The notes: generated by a model from the sequence alone, not told the origin. 64,000 nt of DNA from Phocoena phocoena (GCF_963924675.1 NC_089219.1:146464288-146528287); one strand, 5' to 3'. Shown: positions 34,706 to 47,016, counted from the first letter of the stretch. Numbers and translations: made by a program.

Positions 34706-36172
34706 TAGTGGAAGCAGTAGGTCTTGATTAGACTATGCATTAAGGAGTCCCCTCTGCAACAGTGTGGAAGAGAAAACAGAAGGGAGGGAAAGCGAGTGAA
34801 TGGACAGTTCAGGTAGTACAGGAAAAAGTGGGGGGTGGACGGGAACTCAGGTTGCAGCCCTGGGAATAGACAGTAGATCAGGACCGGCTGGGGAGAGACA
34901 GGACAGAGGTGGCTAAGGGACAGCAATGATCTCTGCAAGGGTTAGGGAGAACGTGGAGGAAGAGGCAGCTTGGGACGAGTATCTAAGGGGCCCCTGAAAC
35001 ATCACGGTGAGGATTTTGTGTATCCATCACAAATCAAACTGGCCAAGAAGAGAGCTGGGTGAGAGGTGGAGACTTGATCAGCCTTTCCTTAAGAGCGCTG
35101 GTCAACCTCGGGCGCACAGGAGGGTTCCAGGGAGAGGAGCGTAGGAACAGCAAGCCAGCCCGAGGACACAGTGTTGGCCCCATTCTGACACTTACAGGGC
35201 AGGAGGAGGACGAGAAGCTCGAGGTCAAGGAAGGAAACATCAGTGGGGACGGTGTGGCCCCCTCCAAGGAGCTGAGCAACAGCTGCAGAGCAGGCTGGCG
35301 ACTGAGGATTACCAAGCCCTGGAAGCCTTGCAAAGGGCAATGTAAGCAGCAGGGCAGGTGCACGGTGCCAAGTGAGGAGGAGAGCACCAAGTGCAAGGGC
35401 AAGTGCTGGCTGCTCTTTCTAGGAGCTGGTCAGTGAAAGGGAGAGGAAATGTGGGGTCTTCTTGTTTAAGAGACTAAGCATGTGGTGGAGGGGAAGGAGT
35501 CAGTGGCCAGGGAGTTATGAAGGGAATCGTCTCCATCTCCATCTCCGAGGGAGGAGAGAGCTGCATCAGGGGTGTAGGTGGAGAAGGTGCCCTCCCGCTG
35601 GTCAGGAGAGCACCTTTTCCTCGAGAGAAAAAAAAAGCTATAGGGGAAATTCCAGGGATGTTCTGAACTGGCAAGGAGGGAAGCTGATGGAGTGTGTGTC
35701 AAGAAACGAGGCATGAGGATCTGCTGGAAGTGAGATGGGTACCTCCTCCCACAAGAACCTATCTCCCCACCCCCAGGGAGGGGCGCTCACTGGGCTCCAT
35801 CAGTGACCCCAGGGCCACAGAACCTGCACGGACACTTGGGTGCACACTGCTCTTGCTACAGCGCCGTCTAAGCCTGTACCACCGCTTGCCTCCAGGTAAC
35901 AAAATGCAGAAACTGCTCATCACTCTCACTGCAAATGGACTTCGAATTTTTCTATGAGGACCACTGAGTATTTTCACTTTTATTTTCCCCTGGCCCTCCA
36001 GCCCACTTCTTCACAAGACAGGGCCTGCCAGGGACTCTAGGGGGGAAAAACCGCCGTGTGACCCTCCAAAAAGCTTTGCTCTGCACAAAGCAACAAACTC
36101 ACTGGGGCCCGACCATGGCCTCAGCAGCCCTGGGGATGACTTCTGCCCTGCAGCTTGCTCCCCTCTAACCCT

Positions 36173-36173
<1 letters not shown>

Positions 36174-36219
<46 letters not shown>
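36174..36219. repeat. (AC)n microsatellite
   Basis: This is an uninterrupted run of 23 AC dinucleotides in TRAF5 intron 1. It is likely length-variable. Confidence 0.98.
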
Positions 36220-36220
<1 letters not shown>

Positions 36221-36474
36221 ATCCACCTACTACACTCTGCTGGGGTGATAGCTCCTGCCCCAGAGGAACGTCAGCAAAAGCCATCACCTGGACAGGAAGA
36301 GCTGTCCAGAGGCAGAGTCGGCCACCGATCCCCTTCCCCTGGTCTGTCAGCTCTTATTAAAGACCCCGGATCAGTGACAGAGGTGTCAGGCAGCCTTTGA
36401 TGCATGCCTTTCTGGTTCCCTCGCCCTCCTGCCCAGAATCCCGGCTTCCTCTAGCTAAAAAACTACGAGAAGAG

Positions 36475-36640
36475 CACATGGATTGGAGTCTGAAGACTTG
36501 GGCTGGAGTCCTGGCCGGTCCCTACGTGCTGTGAGATCTTTCAAGTCACTTCTGAGGTCCGGCTTGCAGCCAGGTAAAGTGGAAGGAACAGCACCTGTCT
36601 CTCCCTGCTCTCAGGGAGGCAGTGAGAAGTTCATCAGGTG
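36475..36640 (+). repeat. MIR relic
   Basis: 'Gattggagtctgaagacttgggctggagtcctggccggtccctacgtgctgtgagatctt' is the sense MIR core. Confidence 0.6.
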
Positions 36641-39119
36641 AGACAGGCTATCTCTCAACTGGACGGTGCTACTCTGACTTCGGGGGTTTAAGCCAGCCCT
36701 GCTGGCAGCTCAACCTGTCTCTCCAGAGCCTCACCCAGCACACATTCCCCAGCCATCAGGCCCTGGCAGCTCAGAGCCCAAGGGAGACACGGTTCAAATG
36801 AATTCAAGGCCAACATTTGTTTAGGCCTCCCCTGTGCCAGATGCCAGAATACAAACAAGACCAGACACAGGTCTCGCCCTGAGTTCACTGACCGAAGTAG
36901 AACTAACGGAGTGGGTGTCTGCTCATGCCATGGCCAGGTCAGAGTCTGGAGGAGAACTTGCTCTGTGTTGCCAGGAACAGACCATACATGCATTATTAGA
37001 GTCTGGGTCCCCTTGTTAACCCTTCTTGAGGGGGAGCTGGGCAGATGGAGCTCTCTGTGAAACCAGGGTGAAGGGCCTGGAGCAGAGGAACCGGAGTCCT
37101 TGGAGACCCAGGCCTGGCCCAGCAGTGGAGCCCAAAGGGTTATTTCACTTCTCAGTGCTTCACCCACACCAACTGGGCCATGTGGAGAATAATCCTGCTT
37201 TGGCTTGAATCACAAGGGTATCGTGGAGAACAAAATGAGAACATAATGACAAGAGCAATGACAAAATGCTTTGAAAAGGAAAGAGCTTTATAAACAAGGC
37301 ACTATTAGTTTTTCCTCAGGGTCCTCTCCAGTAAAGCTGAGATAATCACAGGAGGTCTGTTTGTCTAAATGCTGACGAGCCTTTCCCATGGCTAGCCTAA
37401 TGGCACTGACTCAGAGGCATCCAGCTCCCTCACTCTGCAGTCATCTCCACTGAAATATCTCAGTCCCTACAGTTAGTACTTCCAGCGGACGCGACTCCAC
37501 CTCCTTTCCATATTGTTTCCGCTACTCTGCCACCCACAGCCAGTGGGTACTCAGGTGATGCTTGCGGACTGATGGAAACACTGCCCGTCTTCCTCCTTAC
37601 GCCAGCCACAGACCTCTGCCCCAAGGACCTGAGAAAGTCACTACCTCCATCATCGCCCCTCTGGCAGGACTTCCAGAGTTTGGCTCAGATGGGAGGCTTT
37701 CTCCTGCCTATGTCCAGGACCCAGCGAGAGAGGTTCCAGCATCTGAGCACCAACCCATTCCACTGAGTTCAAAGCAAGAACAAAAACAAAACAAAAGCAC
37801 CTTGATAAAGCTAGACATTTTCTGCTTCCGCCTCACATTCATCTTTTCTACGGCAATTTCTGTCTCTCCAGTCCAAATTAGAGTTGGAGGTGGGAGTGTT
37901 TAGATGATAAGGTTTTCACCCAAACCATCAACTGTGCTAACGCCCCTGTCTTCAGCTGTCTGTGTGTAAAGCAGAGCAGGCAGCTGCACTCCGGATTTGA
38001 GAGGTTCTAGCCCAGCCTTTCCCTGCCTAAAATTATCTCACACACCCCCAGAACTGCTCTACTTCCAGAAGCACTTCAACCAATTTCTTTGTATTTTGTG
38101 TCTTCCTTTTAAAATGTAAATATCTCTGAAAGGAGGAATGCATTCCACTGACCCGACCACAGTTCTCACCCAGCACCTGTGTCCAATAAATATTTACTTA
38201 ATCCCATTGCTTACTAGAGGCCTATCCTCAAGGGACCCGGGTCAGAGCCCGGCGCTGTGGAAGGTGGGGTGCGCAGGGGGCAGTCCGGGCGGGAGCCACG
38301 CCTCATTTCACCAACCCCACCGCGAGCCCTGAGCAACCCTGCCTGCCACAGTGAGGTAACTGAGCTCTGATGAAAGTAAATCTGAAATAGCCAAATATGG
38401 AAACGCTGCAGGAAGGGGCAGAACCAGCCGAAAGAGTCGGAGGAGACGGCCAGAGGGGTTAGTGGCAACAGCGTGGCCCCAGTATTCACTGAAAATTCTC
38501 AGAACTGCCAAAACCCTGCAGAGCAGTAACGAGGGGGAGGCAATCTGGTTTCCACCAATTCTCTGTGTGTCCCTGGGTAACTCATTTCAACCTCTGTGAG
38601 TCTTGGTTTCCTGCAAGACCCCTCTGAGCTCCCCTTGGCTGGGGGTGAGGGTGGTTCTAAATGAGCACGCTCAATCGAACAGTTCTTGGAGGTTTCCATT
38701 CATGCCAACATTAAAGTTTCACTCTAGAATACTTTGGCTGGAAAGTCATGCAAACGTGGAAAGAGGGGGGACCTAAGGGCATGGAGGGGGAACCAGGGGT
38801 TTGCAGTGCGGGTATGCGGGGCACGCCTTAAGGTTCTCCCCCGCCTGCGCACCCCGACCTGAACCTGGCCCCTCCAGTTCACACTCACGCCCTGGAGCCG
38901 CTCCCCGGCTCGGGACCCCCAGTTTCCGTCCTCGCCACACCCCTCCTCTGCTGAGAAAACCCGCTCCGGGTTCCCGGAACCCAGGTGCCCCCCACGCCGC
39001 ACCCACTCGCCCGCATCAAGGACCATCTGCTCCGCCGGCTTCCCGCGACCCCGGGTCCGAGCCCCGTCGCCGCCTTCCGCCCACCCCCCGCGCCCTCCCG
39101 GCGGCCGTCGGGGACTCAC

Positions 39120-39191
39120 CGGGCTCGAGTGGGACGGGCAGCCAGGCCCGCGTCCCCGCAGCCCGGCGGGGGGCTCCTGCCGCCGCGGCGC
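39120..39191 (-). other. TRAF5: TRAF5 candidate non-coding exon 1a (5' end approximate)
   Basis: On the minus strand, a GC-rich leader ends CTCGAGCCCG/gtgagtcccc, a consensus 5' splice site with the last exon base at 39120. No ATG is required here, because the start codon is in exon 2 one base after its acceptor. I set the 5' boundary at the edge of an IRF-like motif; it is a guess. The donor is the firm part of this call. Confidence 0.5.
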
Positions 39192-39201
39192 TTTCTGTTT
39201 C
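39192..39201 (-). promoter_or_regulatory. ISRE/IRF-type motif GAAACAGAAA
   Basis: The minus strand reads TTTGAAACAGAAAGCG, an exact match to GAAANNGAAA, the core bound by IRF factors. It lies inside the CpG island between the two candidate first-exon donors. A 10-bp degenerate match can occur by chance, so its function is inferred from position and from the immune role of TRAF5. Confidence 0.35.
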
Positions 39202-39315
39202 AAAGTAAATGGGATGAGCCGAAAAATACTCCTCGGTCCCCTCACTCCAGTCCTACAGCGTGGGGCTCAATCCCCGCGGCGCAGCCGCCCCGGGCGGCGA
39301 CTGGGCTGGACTCAC

Positions 39316-39440
39316 GTGTGGGCCGGTGGGCGGGGGTTCGGCCGGCTCCCGGCTGCAGGCGCGCGAGGACTCCAGGGCTGCGATGGCGAGGCGGGGGCTC
39401 GGCTCTCAGCCCCGGAGCCCCGCGCTCGGAGCCCCACCCC
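39316..39440 (-). other. TRAF5: Alternative TRAF5 non-coding exon 1b (5' end approximate)
   Basis: A second minus-strand donor, CCCACAC/gtgagtccag, has a perfect +1 to +6 match although the base before the junction is C. It lies 196 bp upstream of the exon 1a donor in the same CpG island. It may define an alternative first exon. The 5' limit is arbitrary. Confidence 0.3.
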
Positions 39441-39839
39441 CGAGGAAGGAGGGCGGGCCTGGGGCCCTGAAGGGGCGGGAGCGGGGGCGGTGAGGGGCGC
39501 AGGCCCCCGGGTCGGGAGGAAGCGCAGGAAAGTGTCGGGCAGGACGGTGAGAGGCAGTTACCCAGCCCGTAAGAGACCTAACCTACCCTCACTAGAATCA
39601 TGAGTACCTACAAGTAAAAATCATCTCTGGTTTCCCTCAGGGGCGTTTGAAGTGTACACATCTTACCCTTCGGTCAGGGATAACCAGGCTCAGCCAATCC
39701 TTTCATATTTTGACCCATTAGCCAAGGTCTGAGATCTGGCTCAGGTCGGCCCCTCCCGACTTTCCTTCACAGCAGCACAAATTTGCCAGCCCTCCTCCTT
39801 GCTGCTGGCCCAGCAATCCCTTAGAGTTGTAGAGCTTGC

Positions 39840-40030
39840 CGTTCCAAGGACTCCCCAGATATCTCCTTCGAGCTTCAAAACCTTGTGAAGTAGGCCTGGT
39901 CATCCCCATTCTACAGATGAGCCATCTGAGGTCCAGAGAAATGACATGAAGTGATGACACCCAGCAAGTGCCATAGCTTCACCTTGAGTCCCGGTCTCCC
40001 TACTCCCCAATACGGGGCTCTTTCTTACAC
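39840..40030 (-). repeat. MIR SINE
   Basis: 'Gaagtaggcctggtcatccccattctacagatgagccatctgaggtccagag' is a reversed MIR. Confidence 0.8.
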
Positions 40031-40084
40031 TACTGCTCTCCATGCATATATGTTCTAAACGATATATGTACTCTACATAAATCT

Positions 40085-40250
40085 CCTCTGTGAAGACTGA
40101 TGGATTATAAGGATCATGGACTTTAGAATGAAAGGGACCAGAATTCCAATTCTAGCTCCTTCACTTTCAGCTAGGCAACCGTGGGAAAGTTACTTAACTG
40201 CCCGGGCTTCGATTACTCATCCGTAAAAGGGAAGAATAATGACAGGCACC
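40085..40250 (+). repeat. MIR SINE
   Basis: 'Gaattccaattctagctccttcactttcagctaggcaaccgtgggaaagttacttaactgcccgggc' is a sense MIR. Confidence 0.8.
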
Positions 40251-41094
40251 ACTCAGATAGGCACAGGAGCCAGGCAGGAAACACACAGGAGAGAGGTGAA
40301 AGTTGTTGTCCCAGGGACGGGGAGGGACACTGGCACACTAAAGACCGTGTGTGAGGGTCTAGAGGAGCAGTCAGGCTCCGTGCCAGCCTGTCCTTATCTG
40401 GTCTCTTATTTTTCAGCGACAGCCACAAATCCAGATTCAAACCACCCCATGGGGAGATGGGGCCCGTCACCTTCTTGCATGGTTGCCTGCACTCACCTCC
40501 TTTCTCATTACCTACCCCGCCATCCCCACACTGCCCAGCATGCTGCAAATACAGCCCCACACTAAACAGCATGTTTTGTAGAGTTATATTTACTCTCACT
40601 GGCTAGAAACACAATGTCTTGTATGCATATATGCGGGTATGCTCAGGGCCCTGGTACTGTCATTGACTATGCTCCAATTGTCTCTTCAGATCCCTCTTCC
40701 CCGTCAACTGAATAAAGCAGCCAGTTTATCCCAAAAGTGATATCCAAACTTTAAATATGATGAAATCTCATGCTGGGATAGACAGTGAATCTTTTAGTAG
40801 TGGGAAGGGGAGGCTGCACAACTCCAGGGCTAGGAGCCTAAGTGGGAAGGTAGAGGAATTTTAGATGGGTGATAGTTGGAACTCAAGGACACGTTGCTAG
40901 TTCCCCTTGTTGGTCACAGAATCCTCTGCAGGGTGTCTGGGAGAATAGAGAAAACAAACCCTGGGACCTAGCCCAGTCTGATGAAGGAGACATTATCTCT
41001 TTCCTCAAGGACTTGAAGATGGATGGGAAGGACAGGACATAAATATACATTAAATAATGTAAACAAATGTTAAAATACTTGCAGATGATAGCTA

Positions 41095-41300
41095 ACATTA
41101 AGTTTTATTATACACCAAGTACTGTGCTCAGTGCTTTACCCATATTTACCCATTTGATCATCAGCCCTATTTTATAGTTTGGAAAATTCATCTCTTGAAC
41201 ACTTTGCCCCAAATTGCAAAATTCTTAGTTTGGGAGAGGTGGGATTCGAACCTGGGGATTCTGGTTCTTGCAGGCTCTTAGTCACTACGCCACCTTGCCC
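41095..41300 (-). repeat. MIR SINE
   Basis: 'Ttatacaccaagtactgtgctcagtgctttaccc' through 'tcgaacctggggattctgg' is a reversed MIR. Confidence 0.8.
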
Positions 41301-42182
41301 CTCAAAGAAATGGTTGGTGTGACTTCAGACAAAACAACTTTGAGAAGGAGATGAATTTTAGCAGTTTTAGTATTCTCGAAATACTTGCAATGTTATAAAC
41401 AATCCAGTTTTCAAGCTAAATTCCTCTAGAAAAATAAGGGCAGGTTGGACTATTCACTAAATTTTTGCACAGAAGAAAAGGGATAAACTTTTAATCTGTT
41501 TATTCTAAACACCCTAAGATTACCCCCAGACTTCAGACATGGCTTTCAGCTGTTTAATTTGCTGGATAAATTGATAAGAATAAAAGATGGCAGCCTTGGC
41601 TGTCAATGGAATGATGGTGTTGATGGAGTGGGGAGGGCGCCACCTACTGGAATAATAGATGGATGCATTATCTTCGTTGGACTGACCTTTTGTGCAAAGA
41701 CTGATGAATATTGTGGGTTAGTTAGAGCAGGATAAAAGGTCATATCTTCTATCACGGAAAGATCAGTGAGATCATATAAGGAGGAAAAATCCTCTCCTTG
41801 GGCCTTACATTGCACCTCTAACTTCAGCTGCAAGTTAAAATGGAAAGTCCTTGCCTGTAATGGAACGACACATGGAAAGTGTGATAACAGCAGCATACCC
41901 CTCCCAGGCAAAAAGCGAAACCTCAGGGTACTGAGCACATAGAATGCGCACTTTCTCATTAAGTAGGTCCTGCCTTGAGACAATAAATGAATGAATGCCT
42001 GTGGATTTTCTGTATTTAACTTCTTAATCCAGTGATGCGAGGCTCCTTTGCTTTCATCAAATAACCTTTATTCAGCTCTGCTTGTCAGTGTGCTGACCAC
42101 CACAGAAGAGAGGCAGGGAGTGCTGGGGGAAAGGGGGCTTCTCCGAGGACCGATGTAATTTTTTTTAAAAAAACTCCTTTTC

Positions 42183-42548
42183 TGGACTTCCCTGGGGGCG
42201 CAGTGGTTAAGAATCCACCTGCCAATGCAGGGGACACAGGTTCGAGCCCTGGTCCCTAGTGTGGGAAGATCCCACATACCCCGGAGCATGCGTCACATGC
42301 CCCGTGCGCCAAAACTACTGAGCCTGAGCTCTAGAGCCCGCGAGCCACAACTACTGAGCCTGCGTGCCGCAACTACTGAAGCCTGTGTGCCTAGAGCCTG
42401 TGCTCCACAAGAGAAGCCACCGCAATGAGAAGCCCGCACACCGCAACAAAGAGTAGCCCCTGCTAGCCACAACTAGAGAAAGCCTGCGCACAGCAAAGAA
42501 GACCCAATGCAGCCAAAAGAAAATAAATAGATTTACTAAAAAAAAAAC
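42183..42548 (+). mobile_element. CHR-type SINE, long form
   Basis: The head is ggacttccctgggggcgcagtgg, the B-box is GGTTCGAGCCC and the A-rich tail ends near 42548. The body has an internal duplication of the 'caactactgagcctg' block, making it longer than the other copies. Target duplications are unclear. Confidence 0.88.
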
Positions 42549-42559
42549 TTTTCCAAAGA

Positions 42560-42740
42560 CTTTTTCAAAAGGTACATCCATTGTCTGGATGTATCACAGT
42601 TTGTTTATTCATCCACTTACAGAAGGACATCTTGTTTTTTTCCAGGTTTTGGCAATTATGAATAAAACTACTATAAACATTTGTGTGCAGGTTTTGGCAT
42701 GAACACACATCTCACATGTACATGCATCCAGCAGCTGCAC
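42560..42740 (-). repeat. Old L1 fragment, antisense
   Basis: 'Ggatgtatcacagtttgtttattcatccac...aggttttggcaattatgaataaaactactataaac' is reversed L1 ORF2 3' text. Confidence 0.65.
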
Positions 42741-44669
42741 TTTTAGCTTAGTAGCTCAAAAAAGACCCATGTTTCTTTTGTTCTACTTGATTCACTCTAT
42801 TCTCATCTAGGCTCAGTGCCTATTTGAAGAAAACAGACTTACACTGTACCTGTATTTTCTGTATTTGTTCCAGGGGGTCCCCCACTCAGTACACACAACT
42901 CACCCATCCCGTTCTCTGTTCATTGTCTGATTATCTGATAGTCACTCTTTTTGTAGGAGAAACGAGATTTTTATTATTTTAAAATTAGGCCTGCTGTCTT
43001 CATTGTATGCTTGGCTAAATGTGGATTCTGTCCATTTTGACAGTACCTTTAATAAGAGTCACACATGCAAATTCCCATCAGTGCTTGGAAAGACATTTTA
43101 ACATTAATTCTGCCTAACATGAATTCACTGTAAGACATTAAACTATAGATTTTAAGGTTGTTATTTAACCTTAGGAACCATGAAGTAAGATCAAGGGTTT
43201 GGTTGGCATGATTTGGCTTTGTTAGACTTTGTAGTAAGTTGATAACAAGGAAGACCTTTCTTTTTTTTCTTTTGGTATTTCTTCTTTTTGAGAATGGTGG
43301 CTACGCTGTATGAAGAGGTTTTAAACAACGCTCTTATACCTTGGTTAACCACATCTTCTGTTTCACAGAAAACAAGACAGAAGAACTAAGAAGCTCAGGA
43401 AGGGGTTAACCTGGGAAAATTTGACAAATAAAGTTCAAATGTCTTTGATTCCAACCACACCTCAGTATTCCATGACCTTGCCCCTCTGTCCTGAGAAATC
43501 CCATGTGATCTCCTGTGGGCACAATCGGGGCCTCTAATTATGGAAACACTGGAGTCCCTATTGCACATACTTTTGTTTCATACTTTTTCCTTTTTTAAAC
43601 AACTTTACTGTTATACTTTCAATACCATTCATCCAATCAATGAATTTTAGTAAATGTATACAGTTTTTCAACCATAGCCATAATGAAATTTTAGAACAAA
43701 TCCATCACCCCTTGTCCTTTTGCGGTCAATCCCCACTCCCAGCCCTGGACACAGGCAAGAGCGGATCTGCTTCCTGTTTCTATAGTTTTGCATTTTCTGG
43801 AAAATTTATGTAAATAATCATGTACCACTTTGTGTCACTTGGCATAATGTTTCTGAGGTTCAACCATTTTGTTGCACGTATCAGTAGTTTCTTCCTTTTC
43901 ATTGCTGCATAGCATGCCGTTGTATAGATACACTACATTTTGTTTATCCATTCACCAGCTGATGGATATTTGGATTATTTCCAGCTTTGGGCTATTATAA
44001 ATAGTGCTGCTATGAATAAAAGGAAAAGAAAGAATGCTGCTGTGAATATTTGAATACAAGTTTTTGTGTGGACATACATTTTCTTTCTCTTTAGGTAGAC
44101 CTAGGAATAAATTACTGGGTTGTGTTGTACATGTACGTTTAATCTGCTGGAGATTGCCAAACAGCTTTGCAAAGTGGCTTATCACTGTAGCATATTACAT
44201 ATCTACCGGCTGTATGAGAAGGTTCCAGTTTCTTCACACCCTTGACAACGGTTGATATCGTCAGTCTTTTTAATACTAGCCATTCTAGTGGGTGTTATAC
44301 ACACCTTGTTGTGGCTTTACTTTGCATTTCCCTTATGATTAATGATGTGACATCTTTCCATGTGCTCATTTGCCATTTGCATATCTTCTTTGACAAATGT
44401 CTTCAAATCTTCTGCTTATTTTTTTTTGTTCTCTTTTTATTGACTTATAAGAGTTATTATTATTTAGTTCTAAGAGTTCACATACATTCTGGCTTTGAAA
44501 AGATCTTTTAAAATCTTGATGAAATCCAATTTATTAATTTGTTTCTATTATAGATCATGCTATTGGTTACATTGTTTCTCCTATATTTTCTTCTAAAACT
44601 TTATAGTTTTAGATCATACATCTTGGCCTATAATCCGTTACAAGTTAATTTTTGTGGGCGGTGTGAATT

Positions 44670-44914
44670 TTTTTTTTGACATCTTTATTGGAGTATAATT
44701 GCTTTACAATGGTGTATTGGTTTCTGCTTTATAACAAAGTGAATCAGCTATACATATATCCCCATATCTCCTCCCTCTTGCGTCTCCCTCCCACCTTCCC
44801 TATCCCACCCCTCCAGGTGGTCACAAAGCACTGAGCTGATCTCCCTGTGTTATGTGTCTGCTTCCCACTAGCTATCTATTTTACATTTGGTAGTGTATAT
44901 ATGTCCATGTGGGA
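44670..44914 (-). mobile_element. 5'-truncated L1 3' UTR insertion
   Basis: This is a poly(T)-headed reverse copy of the L1 3' end, matching the 3' UTR of the L1 at 14297-19938. Direct repeats tgggcggtgtgaatt (44655-44669) and tgggaggtgtgaatt (44910-44924) flank it with one mismatch, which marks a retrotransposition event. Confidence 0.88.
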
Positions 44915-45199
44915 GGTGTGAATTAAAGATCATCCTTTTTTTTTTTTTTTTTCCCATACAGATATTCTATCCTTTCTGCCATTGAATTACCCTGGCACTG
45001 TCATGGAAAACCAATTGACCATATATTTGTGAGTATATTTCTGGACTTTATTCTGTTCCATGGATCTATGTGTCTATCTTTACACCGATATCACACTGTC
45101 TTCATTACTGCAACTTTATAACAAGTATGGAAATCACTTAGTGTAAGTCACTCAATTTTGTTCTTCTTTTTCAAAATTGTTTTGGTTAATCTAAGTTCC

Positions 45200-45395
45200 G
45201 GGTTGCCACTTGTTTTTGTAAATAAAGTTTTATTGACATATAGCCATGCCTGTTCATTATGTATTTTCTATGACTGTTTTTGAACTACATTGGTAGAGAT
45301 GAATAGTTGCAACAGGGACTGTGGAGACTGAAAAGCCTAAAATACTTACTGTCTTGGCCATTTAAAGAAAAAATTTCCTGGCTCCTGGCCTAGGT
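45200..45395 (+). mobile_element. hAT-like DNA transposon relic
   Basis: 'Gtttttgtaaataaagttttattgacatatagccatgcc' to 'aaaatacttactgtcttggcc' is the same family as 7018-7239 and is nested in the antisense L1. Confidence 0.65.
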
Positions 45396-46175
45396 CCTTG
45401 CAATACCATATAAATTTTGGAATTAGCTTGTCAATTTGTACAAAACAAAGCTAAGATTTTGATAGGGATTGGGTTTAATATATAAAGCAATTTGAGGGGA
45501 ATTACCATCTTAACAATATTGTTTTCCAATTCATGAATATGGTATGTCCTCCCATTTATTTAGGTCTTCTTTAATTTGTCTCAGCAGTATTTTATGTATT
45601 TCAGTGAACAGTTATTTCACATTTTTGTTAAAATATATTGTTAAATATTTTATTCTTTTTGATACTACTGTGAGTAAAATTGTTTTCTGTATTCTATTTT
45701 CAGACCATTCATTGCTAGTATATAAAAATACAACTGATTTTATATTGATCTTGTATCCTGTGACCTTCTTGAACTCATTATTCTATAACTGTTTGGAGGT
45801 TTATTAGTATTTTTTACATGCAAGATCATGTCATCTACAAATAAAGACAATTTTTGTTCTGCCTTTCACATCTGTAAGCCTTTATTTTTCTTGTCGTATT
45901 GAATTGGCTAGAACCACCAGTAAAATGTTGACTAGAAGTGATGAGAACAGGTATCCTTAGCTTGGTTCCAATCCTAGGGCAAAGCACTCAGTTAAGTGTA
46001 ATATTACTTATAGGCTTCTTGTGGATGTTTTTTATCAGGTTGAGAAAGTTCCCTTATATTTCTAGTTTTTTGAGAGTTTTTATCAGGAATAGGTGTTGGA
46101 TTTTGTCAAATGTCTTTTCTGTGTCTACTGTTATGATCATTTTCCTTTTCCCTTTATTTTATTAATATGATGTAT

Positions 46176-46380
46176 TGCAATGATTCTCAACTGAGGGGTT
46201 TGCTCCCTGAGGGACATTTGGTAATGGCTGGAGATATTTTTGATAAACTGGAGGTGGGGGAGAGGATGCTACTGGCATCTGGTGGATAAAGGCTGAGGAT
46301 TCTGCTATACATCTTACAATACACAACAAAGAATTATCTAGCCGAAAATGTCAATAGTGCTGAGGTTGTGAAACTGGTAT
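46176..46380 (+). mobile_element. MER5-like hAT transposon relic
   Basis: 'Gattctcaactgaggggtttgctccctgagggacatttggtaatg', 'gctactggcatctggtgg' and 'aaagaattatctagcc' match the MER5A/B type. It is nested in the antisense L1. Confidence 0.8.
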
Positions 46381-46719
46381 ATTACATGAATTGATTTCTT
46401 TTGTTAAACCTAACTTGCATTCCTGGGATAAACACCACTGGGTTATGTTCTGCAATCCTTTTACTGCTGAATTTTATTTGCTAATATCTGTTAAGGATTT
46501 TTGCATCTCTGTTCATTAGTCTGAAATTTCTTTTTTTTTTTCTTGTCTTTATCTGGCTTCAAATCAGAGTAATAATGCTCTTATAGAATGAATAGGGAAG
46601 TGTTCCTTCCTCCTGTATTTTCTGAGTTCATGTAGGCTTGGCGTTATTTCTTAAAGGGTTTGATAGAATTCACCAATAAAGCTATGTGGGCCAAGACTTT
46701 TTTATGTGTGAAGACTTTT

Positions 46720-47016
46720 TAAAAAATTAATTTATTTAATTTATTTATTTTTGGCTGTGTTGGGTCTTCATTGCTGCACGCGGGCTTTCTCTAGTAGTGG
46801 CGAGCAGGGGTTACTCTTTGTTGCGGTGCGCAGACTTCTCATTGCGGTTGCTTCTCTGGTTGCGGAGCATGGGCTCTAGGCAAGTGGGCTTCAGTAGTTG
46901 TGGCACACAGGCTTAGTTGCTCCGCGGCACGTGGGGTCTTCCTGGACCAGGGCTTGAACCCATGTACCCTGCATTGGCAGGTGGATTCTTAACCACTGCA
47001 CCACCAGGGAAGCCCC
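46720..47016 (-). mobile_element. CHR-type SINE with 17-bp target duplication
   Basis: This is a reversed CHR SINE ending 'accactgcaccaccagggaagccc'. Perfect 17-bp direct repeats tatgtgtgaagactttt lie at 46703-46719 and 47017-47033. Confidence 0.95.

Larger units (their letters stand above)
11695..39119 (-). other. TRAF5 intron 1
   Basis: This intron of about 27 kb contains L2, MIR, L1, SINE and LTR-like relics listed separately. The stretches in between, such as 20.6-21.9, 22.6-25.5, 26.3-27.2 and 37.2-38.1 kb, show nothing I can name, and no exon with splice sites and family homology. Confidence 0.7.
1..39316 (-). other. TRAF5: TRAF5 gene, 5' part (partial; 3' end outside window)
   Basis: TRAF5 is a cytoplasmic adaptor that binds TNF-receptor family tails (CD40, LTBR, CD27 and others) and feeds NF-kB and JNK signalling. 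The window holds the promoter CpG island, one or two non-coding first exons and seven coding exons (11693, 10491, 8727, 6208, 5405, 5009, 2413 as 5' ends). Their coding lengths of 218, 58, 102, 165, 78, 75 and 93 nt sum to 789 nt, or 263 codons in one frame without a stop. Human TRAF5 is about 557 residues, so roughly the N-terminal half is here. The coiled coil beyond residue 263 and the MATH (TRAF-C) domain must lie to the left of position 1; I found no further exon between 1 and 2320. The gene is transcribed in the same direction as RCOR3, which ends about 11 kb upstream. The identification rests on residue-by-residue agreement with the TRAF5 family as I know it. Confidence 0.95.
38800..39550 (-). 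promoter_or_regulatory. TRAF5: TRAF5 CpG-island promoter
   Basis: This is the only strongly GC- and CpG-rich stretch of the window outside the SINEs, with many CCGCC/GGGCGG-type boxes (for example around 39,471-39,490) and no TATA box that I can see. It lies upstream of TRAF5 at the distance expected for a gene with a long first intron. It contains two good minus-strand splice donors (39,119 and 39,315), which mark the 3' ends of candidate non-coding first exons. The exact transcription start is not determinable by eye. Confidence 0.8.

Noticed and set aside
35034..35436. Overlapping frames of 122-125 codons on both strands
   Set aside because: No recognisable domain, no splice signals matched to a neighbouring gene, and frames open on both strands at once, which indicates chance.
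36688..37167. 159-codon minus-strand frame
   Set aside because: It lies in TRAF5 intron 1 with no homology that I recognise and a MIR-like background.
38724..39603. Several open frames of 77-173 codons on both strands in the CpG island
   Set aside because: GC-rich DNA has few stop codons. The products are Pro/Arg/Gly/Ala-rich with no family resemblance, and the region is explained as the TRAF5 promoter.
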